Shown here piece after piece: positions 1-7,393 of a stretch of DNA of 64,000 nt. Below the pieces are notes generated by a model. The model had not been told where the DNA came from, did not search any database, and saw only the letters and a list, made by a program, of their open reading frames with translations. The DNA is from an uncultured Pseudanabaenaceae cyanobacterium (GTDB lineage: Bacteria; Cyanobacteriota; Cyanobacteriia; Pseudanabaenales; Pseudanabaenaceae): the NCBI GenBank assembly GCA_937927915.1, contig CALGKB010000008.1, positions 61,887 through 125,886 of the forward strand, read 5' to 3'. The position numbers were made by a program, and so were the translations under genes. The number at the start of each line of letters is the position of its first letter. Position 1 is the first letter of the stretch.

Positions 1-1
1 T

Positions 2-565
2 GATTTAGACCGCTATGTCTATGTAGAATCCCCCGCTGATTTTTATGTGTGGATTGGCAGAATCGCTCCCGAAAAAGGGTTAGAAGATGTGGCGGCAGTC
101 AGTGCCCAGCTGGGCATAGAAGTACAAATTTTTGGCAAAATGCAAGAGGAGGCATACTGGCAGGAATGTAACGCCCTATATCCCCAGGCAAAATTACACT
201 ATCAAGGCTTTTTCCCCACGGAGGAACTGCAAGCAAGAATTGGTAGAGCACGCGCTCTGATTATGACTCCCAAATGGGTAGAAGCCTTTGGCAATGTGGC
301 AATTGAAGCCCTCGCCTGCGGTGTGCCCGTAATTAGTTACGCCAGGGGAGGACCCGTAGAAATTATTCGCCACAATGAAACAGGTTACCTCGTAGAACCA
401 GATAACATCGAAGCACTAGCAGAAGCGATCGGGCGTATCGATCGGATTAGGAGGAGCAAATGCCGTGCCCAAGCGGAGAAAGAATATTCCCTAGAGGCTT
501 TGGGGGAGAGATTTTTAGCCTGGTTTCAAGGGATCATCAACGGTGCGGGGGGGAGTAAATTATAA
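2..565 (+). CDS. Glycosyltransferase family 4, C-terminal part (5' end outside window)
   Basis: The reading frame is open from base 2, so the gene begins upstream of the window and only about 187 C-terminal residues are seen. They form the nucleotide-sugar-binding half of a GT-B enzyme. There is a WIGRIAPEKG strand-loop, then the typical acidic donor-site stretch EAFGNVAIEALACGVPV and a GGPVEII turn followed by an NETGYLV segment. The family transfers a sugar from an NDP-sugar to a glycan or lipid; acceptor and linkage cannot be told. It ends at TAA 563-565, 25 bases before the likely MoxR start, so the two may share a transcript. Confidence 0.85.
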   Translation, partial: DLDRYVYVESPADFYVWIGRIAPEKGLEDVAAVSAQLGIEVQIFGKMQEEAYWQECNALYPQAKLHYQGFFPTEELQARIGRARALIMTPKWVEAFGNVAIEALACGVPVISYARGGPVEIIRHNETGYLVEPDNIEALAEAIGRIDRIRRSKCRAQAEKEYSLEALGERFLAWFQGIINGAGGSKL

Positions 566-590
566 TTACATAGCTACCCCCACAGATGTT

Positions 591-1538
591 ATGGCAATTC
601 ACGATCGGTTTATCCAACTTCTAGAACTGCTGGGCAAAGTAATTCTGGGACAGGAAGAACTACAAAAACAATTACTAGTTGCTTTATTGGCGGGGGGGCA
701 CGTCATCCTAGAGGGAGTACCAGGCACAGGTAAAACCATGACCGTCAAAGTACTAGCCCGTTTAGTACAGGCAGAATTTCGCCGCATACAGTTGACCCCG
801 GATGTTTTACCGTCGGATATTTTGGGGACAAACATCTTTGATCTAAGCAGTAGAACCTTTGTCTTAAAGCGGGGACCAATTTTCACGCAAATTCTCCTAG
901 CAGATGAAATCAACCGTACTCCCCCTAAAACGCAAGCTGCTCTCCTAGAGGCTATGGAAGAACAACAGGTGACCTTGGATGGGGAAACTCTCTTTTTATC
1001 GCCCCTCTTTTGGGTGATTGCCACCCAGAATCCCCTGGAATTTGAAGGTACCTATCCTCTACCGGAGGCACAACTCGATCGCTTTTTGTTTAAGTTATTA
1101 GTGACCTATCCCGAGCGGGCAGCGGAAAAACAGATGTTATCTGACAGTCATCAGAGTTTGGGGACAGCCAAGGAAAGACTGGAAAACATAGAAGGGTTGG
1201 TTACAGTAGAAGACATTCTGACCGCCCGCCAACTGGTAAAACAAGTGGAAGTCAAGGAAGTGATCTTTGATTATTTACTCGATCTATCCCAACGCACAAG
1301 ACAACATCCCGATCTATCTTTAGGGGTATCTCCCCGTGCTCTAGTGGCGTGGTTACAGGCAGCAAAGGCAAAGGCTTGGATAGAAGGCAGACATTTTGTC
1401 ACCCCTGATGATATAAAGGGAGTAGCATTACCCCTGTTACGCCATCGTCTGTTGCTAAAGCCCGAAGCGCAATTGGACGGTTTGCAGGTAGATGGTGTCG
1501 TGACGCACTTACTCACTCAAGTACCTGTACCAAGATGA
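591..1538 (+). CDS. MoxR-family AAA+ ATPase
   Basis: This is a 315-residue AAA+ ATPase of the MoxR family, which acts as a chaperone in assembly or activation of other proteins. Walker A is GVPGTGKT (about residues 42-49), Walker B LLADEIN (102-108) and sensor 1 ATQNP (144-148). The C-terminal lid carries the SPRALVAWLQAAKAKA helix. I chose ATG 591. A GTG at 543 would add 16 residues overlapping the previous gene, and they do not look like the family. The usual DUF58 or von Willebrand A partners are absent. Instead the stop overlaps the malic enzyme start as ATGA. Confidence 0.88.
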   Translation: MAIHDRFIQLLELLGKVILGQEELQKQLLVALLAGGHVILEGVPGTGKTMTVKVLARLVQAEFRRIQLTPDVLPSDILGTNIFDLSSRTFVLKRGPIFTQILLADEINRTPPKTQAALLEAMEEQQVTLDGETLFLSPLFWVIATQNPLEFEGTYPLPEAQLDRFLFKLLVTYPERAAEKQMLSDSHQSLGTAKERLENIEGLVTVEDILTARQLVKQVEVKEVIFDYLLDLSQRTRQHPDLSLGVSPRALVAWLQAAKAKAWIEGRHFVTPDDIKGVALPLLRHRLLLKPEAQLDGLQVDGVVTHLLTQVPVPR

Positions 1539-2902
1539 ACAATTCCCACCCCAATCCTAGCTACAGTATCAGTCTCAAGCTACGTCTGCCTAACCGTCCC
1601 GGTGCCCTTGCCACTGTGATCAATGCCCTGGGAGAGAAGGGGGGCAATCTAGGGTGCATTGATCTGCTCAAACAAACCCCCGCCATTTCGGAGCGAGAAA
1701 TTGTTGTCAATGCCAGCAGTGAACACCATGCCCTAGAGCTAGTAGAAGTGGCAAAACAGTTACCAGAGGTGGAGTTACTGAGTTGGCAAGACCGCACCTT
1801 TGCTCTCCATGAGGGGGGGAAAATTGCTGTCACTCCCAAGGTGGTAATTGCGCGGCAGGCAGACTTGGCGATGGTCTATACCCCTGGCGTGGGCAGAGTA
1901 AGCAAAGCTATTGCCGATGACCCCAGGGCTGTCTATCGTTATACCATCAAGGGCAACACGATCGGGATTGTCACCGATGGCAGTGCTGTCTTGGGTTTGG
2001 GAAATTTAGGACCAGAGGCTGCTTTACCAGTGATGGAGGGGAAGGCAATGTTGTTTAAGCAGTTTGCCGGTTTAGATGCTTTCCCTATTTGTTTGGCAAC
2101 CCAGGATACAGAAGAGATCATCCAGGCTGTGAAATGGCTGGCACCTGTCTTTGGCGGCATCAATTTGGAAGACATTAGCGCTCCCCGTTGTTTTGAGATT
2201 GAACAGCGACTGCAGACAGAGTTAGATATTCCTGTCTTTCACGATGACCAACATGGTACAGCGATCGTGGTTTTGGCAGCCCTTACCAACGCTCTAAAAC
2301 TAGTCCAGAAGACATTAGACAGGGTGCAAATTGTCATCAATGGGGCAGGGGCAGCGGGAGTAGCAGTGGGCAGATTGTTGCGAGCTGCAGGGGCACAGCA
2401 TATCATTCTCTGCGATCGGGAAGGGATCATCTCTACTAAGCGTCAAAACCTGACGCCTGGCAAGGCAGAATTTGCCATAGAACGATCGGGGAGTCTAGCG
2501 GATGCCCTTGTGGGAGCGGATGTCTTTTTAGGTTTAAGCATCGGCAATGTTTTAACGGTCGAGATGGTCCGACGGATGAACGACAAGCGCATTGTGTTTG
2601 CCATGGCGAACCCTATTCCTGAAATCTTGCCAGAACTAGTCACCAATGATGTAGCGGTGATGGCAACGGGCAGAAGCGATTATCCCAATCAAATCAACAA
2701 TGTTTTAGCCTTTCCCGGTGTCTTGCGGGGGGCACTGGATGGCAGAATTAGGCGAATTACTACGGCAATGCATCTGGCAGCTGCCCAAGCGATCGCTAGT
2801 TTAGTCAGTGATGGTGAATTACGATCGGATTACATTATTCCCTCTGTGTTTGACGATCGGGTGGCTAAGACAGTAGCGCAAGCTATCCAGAGGCTGGGTT
2901 AG
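1535..2902 (+). CDS. NAD(P)-dependent malic enzyme with N-terminal ACT domain
   Basis: At 455 residues this should oxidatively decarboxylate malate to pyruvate and CO2. Residues about 10-85 form an ACT domain (LRLPNRPGALATVINAL), a small-molecule-binding regulatory module. The catalytic part follows: Tyr115 in VYTPGVG, Lys170 in MEGKA, and the metal ligands in NLEDISAP (about 210-217) and FHDDQHGT (about 235-242). The dinucleotide fold has GAGAAG (about 270-275). The start overlaps the MoxR stop by four bases, so translation is probably coupled. It is convergent with the coiled-coil array, six bases away. Cofactor preference cannot be read reliably. Confidence 0.92.
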   Translation: MNNSHPNPSYSISLKLRLPNRPGALATVINALGEKGGNLGCIDLLKQTPAISEREIVVNASSEHHALELVEVAKQLPEVELLSWQDRTFALHEGGKIAVTPKVVIARQADLAMVYTPGVGRVSKAIADDPRAVYRYTIKGNTIGIVTDGSAVLGLGNLGPEAALPVMEGKAMLFKQFAGLDAFPICLATQDTEEIIQAVKWLAPVFGGINLEDISAPRCFEIEQRLQTELDIPVFHDDQHGTAIVVLAALTNALKLVQKTLDRVQIVINGAGAAGVAVGRLLRAAGAQHIILCDREGIISTKRQNLTPGKAEFAIERSGSLADALVGADVFLGLSIGNVLTVEMVRRMNDKRIVFAMANPIPEILPELVTNDVAVMATGRSDYPNQINNVLAFPGVLRGALDGRIRRITTAMHLAAAQAIASLVSDGELRSDYIIPSVFDDRVAKTVAQAIQRLG

Positions 2903-2908
2903 ATCGGT

Positions 2909-3163
2909 TTAGTTATTCCCTAGCAGACGTTCCAAGAGGATACGAATTTGTCCCTGCATGACTAGGATCGTTTCATCATAGCGCTGTAATCGTTCTTCAT
3001 GCTGTTGTAAAATCTGGCGCAGGAGTTGGATTTCTTCTGCTTGTTGTTGCACTATTGTTGTCAGCAATGCCTGGTTAGAGGATAACTCACGTTGAGTCTC
3101 TGCCATGTACTGTACAAGCAATTCTATGTTATTGACGCGCGCGCCTAAGTTTTCCTCTGCCAT
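2909..3163 (-). CDS. Small coiled-coil protein, array copy 1 (N-type A, long C)
   Basis: This is an 84-residue protein of unknown function, predicted almost wholly helical and coiled-coil: Gln/Glu/Leu-rich heptads run from about residue 10 to the end. It starts MAEENLGARVNNIELLVQYM and ends LLERLLGNN. Relative to its neighbours it has the short middle linker TIV and the seven extra residues RLQRYDE. It is the last copy in the direction of transcription. Its upstream region differs from the others and has no clear TTG extension. No signal peptide or membrane segment is seen, so it is probably cytoplasmic and oligomeric. Confidence 0.7.
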   Translation of the reverse strand: MAEENLGARVNNIELLVQYMAETQRELSSNQALLTTIVQQQAEEIQLLRQILQQHEERLQRYDETILVMQGQIRILLERLLGNN

Positions 3164-3209
3164 AGTCTTTTACCTTAACACCTATTTGAAAATCAGAGCA
3201 GGGAGCACT

Positions 3210-3485
3210 TTAGTTATTGCCTAGCAGACGTTCCAAAAGGATACGAATTTGTCCTTGCATGACTAGGATCGTTTCATCGTAGCGCTGTAATCGCTCCTCA
3301 TGCTGTTGTAAAATCTGCCGCAGGAGTTGAATTTCTTCTGCTTGTTGTTGCATGCGCTCATCCTGTCTTTGCAGAATGTTTGTGAGTAGCTCTTGATTGG
3401 TAGATAAATCTCTCTGAGTTTGAGCCATGTACTGTATGAGTAGTTCAATGTTATTGACTCGTACCCCTAAGTTTTCCTCTGCCAT
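3210..3485 (-). CDS. Small coiled-coil protein, array copy 2 (N-type B, long C)
   Basis: At 91 residues this is the longest copy. It has the type B N-half (LGVRVNNIELLIQYMAQTQ) with the extra heptad in NILQRQDERM, and the long C-half with RLQRYDE. The ATG at 3485 is chosen over a TTG five codons upstream because GAGGGAGAAA lies just ahead of it as a ribosome-binding site. All visible sequence is heptad-like helix. Function is unknown. It could form homo- or hetero-oligomers with the other copies, but that is inference. Confidence 0.7.
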   Translation of the reverse strand: MAEENLGVRVNNIELLIQYMAQTQRDLSTNQELLTNILQRQDERMQQQAEEIQLLRQILQQHEERLQRYDETILVMQGQIRILLERLLGNN

Positions 3486-3531
3486 AGTTTTCTCCCTCAA
3501 AGCCTACTTCAAAATAATAACACAGGGCACT

Positions 3532-3786
3532 TTAGTTATTACCTAGCAGCCTTTCCAGAAGAATACGAATTTGTCCCTGCATAACCCCGATCGTTTCCTC
3601 ATGGCGTTGCAAAATCTGCCGTAGGAGTTGGATTTCTTCTGCTTGTTGTTGCATGCGCTCATCCTGTCTTTGCAGAATATTGGTGAGTAGCTCTTGATTG
3701 GTAGATAAATCTCTCTGAGTTTGAGCCATGTATTGTATAAGCAGTTCAATGTTATTGACTCGTACCCCTAGGTTTTCCTCTGCCAT
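3532..3786 (-). CDS. Small coiled-coil protein, array copy 3 (N-type B, short C)
   Basis: This 84-residue copy combines the type B N-half (extra heptad NILQRQDERM) with the short C-half RHEETIGVMQGQ, which lacks RLQRYDE. It is nearly identical to copy 2 over the first 60 residues and to copy 4 over the last 25, a mosaic that marks recombination between copies. The start is ATG 3786, preceded by a GAGAGAAAACT ribosome-binding region shared with copy 4. Function is unknown. Confidence 0.7.
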   Translation of the reverse strand: MAEENLGVRVNNIELLIQYMAQTQRDLSTNQELLTNILQRQDERMQQQAEEIQLLRQILQRHEETIGVMQGQIRILLERLLGNN

Positions 3787-3832
3787 AGTTTTCTCTCTCA
3801 AAGCCTACTTCAAAATAATAACACAGGGCACT

Positions 3833-4066
3833 TTAGTTATTACCTAGCAGCCTTTCCAGAAGAATACGAATTTGTCCCTGCATAACCCCGATCGTTTCCT
3901 CATGGCGTTGCAGAATTTGCCGCAGGAGTTGAATTTCTTCTGCTTGTTGTTGCACTATTGTTGTCAGCAATGCCTGGTTAGAGGATAACTCACGTTGAGT
4001 CTCTGCCATGTACTGTACAAGCAATTCTATGTTATTGACGCGCGCACCTAAGTTTTCCTCTGCCAT
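3833..4066 (-). CDS. Small coiled-coil protein, array copy 4 (N-type A, short C)
   Basis: At 77 residues this is the shortest copy. It has the type A N-half (LGARVNNIELLVQYMAETQ, linker TIV) and the short C-half without RLQRYDE. With it, all four combinations of the two optional heptads occur in the array. The start is ATG 4066; a TTG five codons upstream overlaps the probable ribosome-binding site and is rejected. It is the first intact copy in the direction of transcription. Function is unknown. Confidence 0.68.
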   Translation of the reverse strand: MAEENLGARVNNIELLVQYMAETQRELSSNQALLTTIVQQQAEEIQLLRQILQRHEETIGVMQGQIRILLERLLGNN

Positions 4067-4112
4067 AGTTTTCTCTCTCAAAGCCTACTTCAAAATAATA
4101 ACACAGGGCATT

Positions 4113-4346
4113 TTAGTTATTACCTAGCAGCCTTTCCAGAAGAATACGAATTTGTCCCTACATAACCCCGATCGTTTCCTCATGGCGTTGCAGAATTTGC
4201 CGCAGGAGTTGAATTTTTTCTGCTTATTGTTGCACTATTGTTGTCAGCAATGCCTGGTTAGAGGATAACTCACGTTGAGTCTCTGCCATATACTGTACAA
4301 GCAATCCTATGTTATTGACGCACGCACCTAAGTTTTCCTCTGCTTT
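4113..4346 (-). pseudogene. Decayed fifth copy of the coiled-coil gene
   Basis: The sequence aligns along its whole length with copy 4 (type A, short C) but cannot be translated as such. The ATG codon is replaced (AAA at 4344-4346), homology ends just upstream, and a CAA glutamine codon has become TAA in the middle (around 4224). Most other differences from copy 4 are single transitions, so inactivation looks fairly recent. It sits at the upstream edge of the array. Confidence 0.8.
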
Positions 4347-4580
4347 ACAGCAATCTGTGACTTAATATGATATGGTCAAGACACAATAACCTGAAACTTC
4401 GAAAAACATGAAAGCATATTGTATTCACCCAATCTCCAAAGGATGGTCAGCAATCTCATGCGCATCTTCAAAAAGACAGCATAACTAGAACTAGCTTTTA
4501 TTTCAGAAATACTGCAGGAATGCGGTCTATCAAACCCAGACCAGCCCTATGGAGAGCTAAAGACTGCAAGAAAAAAACGA

Positions 4581-5699
4581 TCAAAACCCCATAACTGCAG
4601 CAATAGCTTCTAGCTTGGGTGCAATTCCCTGGTGGAGTTGATTAGCAGCCGTATTGATTGCTGTATCCGGGTCTTTCAAGCCGTTCCCAGTTAAGACACA
4701 CACTACCTTTGCCCCCTTGGGTACCTGGTCAGCCACCTTGAGCAAGCCCGCCACACTAGTAGCACTAGCTGGTTCACAAAATACCCCCTCTGCCGCTAGC
4801 AACTTATAGGCAGCCAAAATTTCGCCATCCGTCACACTGTGGAAAGCACCACCGCTAGCTGTTTTCACCTCCATCGCCTTCTGCCAGTTAGCAGGATTGC
4901 CAATGCGAATAGCCGTAGCGATCGTTTCTGGCTGTTTCACCACCTGCCCTGTGACCAGGGGAGCCGCCCCTGCCGCCTGAAATCCCATCATTTTTGGTAG
5001 CTTGCTACACCTGCCCTCCCCGTAGTACTCAGAAAAACCCATCCAGTAGGCAGTAATATTGCCCGCATTGCCCACAGGAATACACAACCAATCGGGGGCA
5101 TCCCCCAAAGCCTCCACCACTTCAAAGGCAGCTGTTTTTTGCCCCTGCAGGCGATAGGGATTGAGAGAATTAACTAGGGTCACAGGATAATGCTCTGCCA
5201 TCTGGCGCACGAGATTGAGCGCCTCATCAAAATTGCCCTCGATCGCTAACACCTCTGCTCCATAGATGAGAGCTTGTCCCAACTTCCCCAGGGCAATCTT
5301 ACCCGCCGGAATCAGCACAAACGATCGTAGTCCTCCCCGTTTGGCGTAAGCCGCCGCCGCTGCCGATGTATTCCCCGTACTGGCACAGATGACCGCCTCT
5401 GCCCCCGCCTCCTTTGCCTTGGAGATAGCCATCGTCATCCCTCTGTCCTTAAAACTGCCTGTGGGGTTGAGACCATCGTACTTGACAAACACTTGTACAC
5501 CCCGCCCTACCCGATCGCTTAAACCTGGCATGGGGATCAGGGGCGTATTGCCCTCATACAGCGTGACAATGGGAGTCCGATCGGAGACAGGCAAGTACCT
5601 ATGATAACGACAGATCAGACCACACCACTGATGACTGAGACAGCAATTATGCAGACCACACAAGCCACCAGAAACGATCGGGTGTAGAGAAGAAGTCAT
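4581..5699 (-). CDS. thrC: Threonine synthase
   Basis: This PLP enzyme converts O-phosphohomoserine to threonine, the last step of threonine synthesis. The 372-residue protein has the lysine that binds PLP in GSFKDRGM (about residue 84), the phosphate loop [13 protein letters not shown], and [15 protein letters not shown] near the N-terminus, as in cyanobacterial ThrC. I chose ATG 5699, with AGGCGG seven bases upstream; a GTG at 5723 would add eight residues. The first 30 residues are Cys/His-rich and unlike the family, so the true N-terminus may be shorter. The SRP RNA gene ends only 35 bases upstream on the same strand. Confidence 0.93.
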   Translation of the reverse strand: MTSSLHPIVSGGLCGLHNCCLSHQWCGLICRYHRYLPVSDRTPIVTLYEGNTPLIPMPGLSDRVGRGVQVFVKYDGLNPTGSFKDRGMTMAISKAKEAGAEAVICASTGNTSAAAAAYAKRGGLRSFVLIPAGKIALGKLGQALIYGAEVLAIEGNFDEALNLVRQMAEHYPVTLVNSLNPYRLQGQKTAAFEVVEALGDAPDWLCIPVGNAGNITAYWMGFSEYYGEGRCSKLPKMMGFQAAGAAPLVTGQVVKQPETIATAIRIGNPANWQKAMEVKTASGGAFHSVTDGEILAAYKLLAAEGVFCEPASATSVAGLLKVADQVPKGAKVVCVLTGNGLKDPDTAINTAANQLHQGIAPKLEAIAAVMGF

Positions 5700-5734
5700 A
5701 AAGTACCGCCTGGAGATAAGCACAACAAGGAATT

Positions 5735-5832
5735 GACCCGGAAACTACGCCTGTTCCAAGCATCCCTTAGTGCTGCTGCCTTCCGACCCTGACACGGTTC
5801 GGGCGTTGAAACTGCATAGCTCCGAGCCTGTT
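5735..5832 (-). ncRNA. ffs: Small signal recognition particle RNA (4.5S type)
   Basis: The minus strand carries the conserved SRP Alu-less core: the GTCAGGGTCGGAAGGCAGCA stretch with the GGAA tetraloop and asymmetric loop that bind Ffh. The ends pair as a long hairpin: GGCTCGGA near 5828 pairs with TTTCCGGGTC near 5735, followed inward by CTATGC/GCGTAG. It is about 95-98 nt, the size of bacterial 4.5S-type RNA. It works with Ffh to target membrane proteins. The exact ends are inferred from the helix. Confidence 0.9.
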
Positions 5833-5834
5833 TC

Positions 5835-5863
5835 AGCATAGCATAAGTAGGTAACCCCCTGGG
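5835..5863 (-). promoter_or_regulatory. ffs: Possible promoter of the SRP RNA gene
   Basis: On the minus strand a TATGCT box (5840-5845, with a second overlapping copy at 5835-5840) lies about 15-17 bases downstream of a TTTTGCCC stretch. That would start transcription near 5832, matching the 5' end of the SRP hairpin. The -35 match is weak. Confidence 0.35.
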
Positions 5864-5889
5864 CAAAAGTTAAATCTAATGTTTAATCC

Positions 5890-6225
5890 CTAGCTGCTTT
5901 GGTTCCCTTTGAGGCGGGCAAGCTCTGCCTGTAACTCTTTCACCCTGTCCTTGAGCTGCTGGATTTCCTCATCTTCCGAGGGAGCATCGAGAATTTCAAT
6001 GGGGCGGGGGGTAGGGGGTTTGCTATCGGGCTTCTGTTTTGCCTGGTCCATGACCTCATCCACAAAGCGCCGCGCTTCTTCAGTAGTCATCTCCCCCCGT
6101 TTGACCAGTTCTTCTGCTAGTTGGCTGGCTTGTTGCCGCAGTTGATCGAGAGTACTGCTAGTTTTTTCCCCCACCAGGGAAATCAACCCGACGCCCAAGT
6201 AAAATGCCTTCTGCAGGATGTTCAT
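5890..6225 (-). CDS. Phasin-family-like coiled-coil protein
   Basis: This 111-residue protein starts MNILQKAFYLGVGLISLVGE, an amphipathic or hydrophobic N-terminal helix. A helical part with TTEEARRFVDEVMDQAKQK follows, then a proline-rich linker (PPTPRPIEI), and it ends in a Leu/Glu/Lys coiled coil (LKDRVKELQAELARLKG). The first part resembles the PhaF-like proteins that associate with lipid or polyester granules. The granule role is family knowledge only; nothing here proves it. I chose ATG 6225 rather than an upstream start eight codons earlier because the ATG overlaps the TGA of the preceding gene (ATGA). Confidence 0.7.
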   Translation of the reverse strand: MNILQKAFYLGVGLISLVGEKTSSTLDQLRQQASQLAEELVKRGEMTTEEARRFVDEVMDQAKQKPDSKPPTPRPIEILDAPSEDEEIQQLKDRVKELQAELARLKGNQSS

Positions 6226-6416
6226 GGTTTTAGTTCTGGTAACGCACAATCGGGAAAGGTACGGTTGAATTCCTGAATGAGGTCGTCCATCTCCGCCAGG
6301 GCTTGCATGACATCGATTTTGAGATCGCCCAGGTTGTTCTGTTGGGACAGTTGCACTAGGGCTTGGCGCTTGAGCACGATCGCTCGCACTTGTGCCTTGA
6401 TATTTTCGGGGGTCAT
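6222..6416 (-). CDS. Small conserved-looking hypothetical protein
   Basis: This is 64 residues with no recognised domain. It is predicted helical, starts MTPENIKAQVRAIVLKRQAL, has an acidic centre (ALAEMDDLIQEFN) and ends CALPELKP. No signal peptide or membrane helix is seen. It is translationally coupled to the phasin-like gene through an ATGA overlap, so the pair is probably co-expressed. It is divergent from the TPR gene at 6474. Confidence 0.55.
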   Translation of the reverse strand: MTPENIKAQVRAIVLKRQALVQLSQQNNLGDLKIDVMQALAEMDDLIQEFNRTFPDCALPELKP

Positions 6417-6473
6417 AGACAGGTTGTAGTCAACACCTATAAGTTAATGATAAGCTAGAGGCAGCGGTTTGCG

Positions 6474-7388
6474 ATGACAACTTTTAGTATGAAGTGGGTG
6501 CAGTCTGTGTTTCTGGCGGGGTGGCTAACCCTGGGGTCTAGTTTAGGGGTGAGAGCACAGGCGGTTTTACCCCCAGCGGGGCGATTGAATTTTAGCAATT
6601 TGGAACAGCAGGCTTTAGCTCTATCGCGGGATGCTGCCCAGCTACTGCGCTTTGGACAGACGGATTTGGCATTGCCGAGGGCGCGGTTGGCGGTGCAGTT
6701 AGCTCCCAAGTCTTTCCAGACCCACGCGGTTTTGGGGAGTGTCTATCTCCGCCAGGAGGAATATGGCAAAGCTATCAATCACCTCCAGATTGCCCACAGT
6801 CTCAACAAAACCAATCCTTCTATTCTCTTTAACTTGGGGGCAGCCTATCTGCGGGACGGCAACTACAACAAAGCGATCGAGGTATTAAATCAGGGACTGG
6901 CACTGCCAACGCAGGAGTTTCCCATCAACGCCCGCTTTGACCTGGGGAATGCCTACTTTCTCGCCAAGCGCTATGAGGAAGCGATCGGGGAATATCAAAA
7001 AGTGTTGGGCAAGGAAAAGAATTTCTGGGCTGCTACCAACAACATCGGTCTGGTGGAATACGAACGGGACAATATCGATCGGGCAATCAATCTGTGGCAG
7101 GAAGCTATCAAGCAGGCGATCGCTAGTGAAGACACCGCTGCGGAACCCCGTCTAGCCCTAGGGGTTGCCCTATTTATGCGGGGAGAAGAAACCAAAGGTC
7201 TGCAGTTGGGGGAAGAGGCACTAAAAGAAGACCCCCGCTATGGGCAGTTGGAATTTTTGAAAGAGAATTTGTGGGGAGATAAGTTACTCAGTCATGCCCG
7301 CCGTGTGTTATCCAATCCCCGCCTGCAGGAGCTAATCAGAACCAGTAATGTTTCCACTAAACCCCGCCGTCGCCCTGCCGCCAACTAG
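6474..7388 (+). CDS. Exported TPR-repeat protein
   Basis: This 304-residue protein has a signal peptide (MKWVQSVFLAGWLTLGSSLG, cleavage probably after VRAQA near residue 30). From about residue 45 to 240 it has at least five tetratricopeptide units, for example SFQTHAVLGSVYLRQEEYGK and ILFNLGAAYLRDGNYNKAIE. The C-terminus is basic (KPRRRPAAN). TPR arrays bind other proteins, and the signal peptide places this one in the periplasm or thylakoid lumen. The start at 6474 or the ATG at 6489 both fit. It heads an operon with the sugar kinase (5-base gap) and trhO. Confidence 0.8.
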   Translation: MTTFSMKWVQSVFLAGWLTLGSSLGVRAQAVLPPAGRLNFSNLEQQALALSRDAAQLLRFGQTDLALPRARLAVQLAPKSFQTHAVLGSVYLRQEEYGKAINHLQIAHSLNKTNPSILFNLGAAYLRDGNYNKAIEVLNQGLALPTQEFPINARFDLGNAYFLAKRYEEAIGEYQKVLGKEKNFWAATNNIGLVEYERDNIDRAINLWQEAIKQAIASEDTAAEPRLALGVALFMRGEETKGLQLGEEALKEDPRYGQLEFLKENLWGDKLLSHARRVLSNPRLQELIRTSNVSTKPRRRPAAN

Positions 7389-7393
7389 GGTAT

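Larger units (their letters stand above)
2909..4346 (-). repeat. Tandem array of five ~300-bp gene-plus-spacer units
   Basis: Five direct copies of one small coiled-coil gene lie head to tail on the minus strand. Their stop codons are spaced 301, 322, 301 and 280 bases apart. The spacers between copies 2-5 are almost identical, while the spacer before copy 1 (3164-3209) has diverged. The length differences are single 21-base units, which encode one heptad each. This points to duplication plus recombination inside the coding parts. Confidence 0.9.

Noticed and set aside
543..590. GTG start for the MoxR gene, 16 codons upstream
   Set aside because: The extra residues overlap the previous gene and do not resemble MoxR N-termini.
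2909..4346. Array interpreted as an insertion sequence or mobile element
   Set aside because: No transposase, terminal inverted repeats or target duplications; the units are protein-coding direct repeats.
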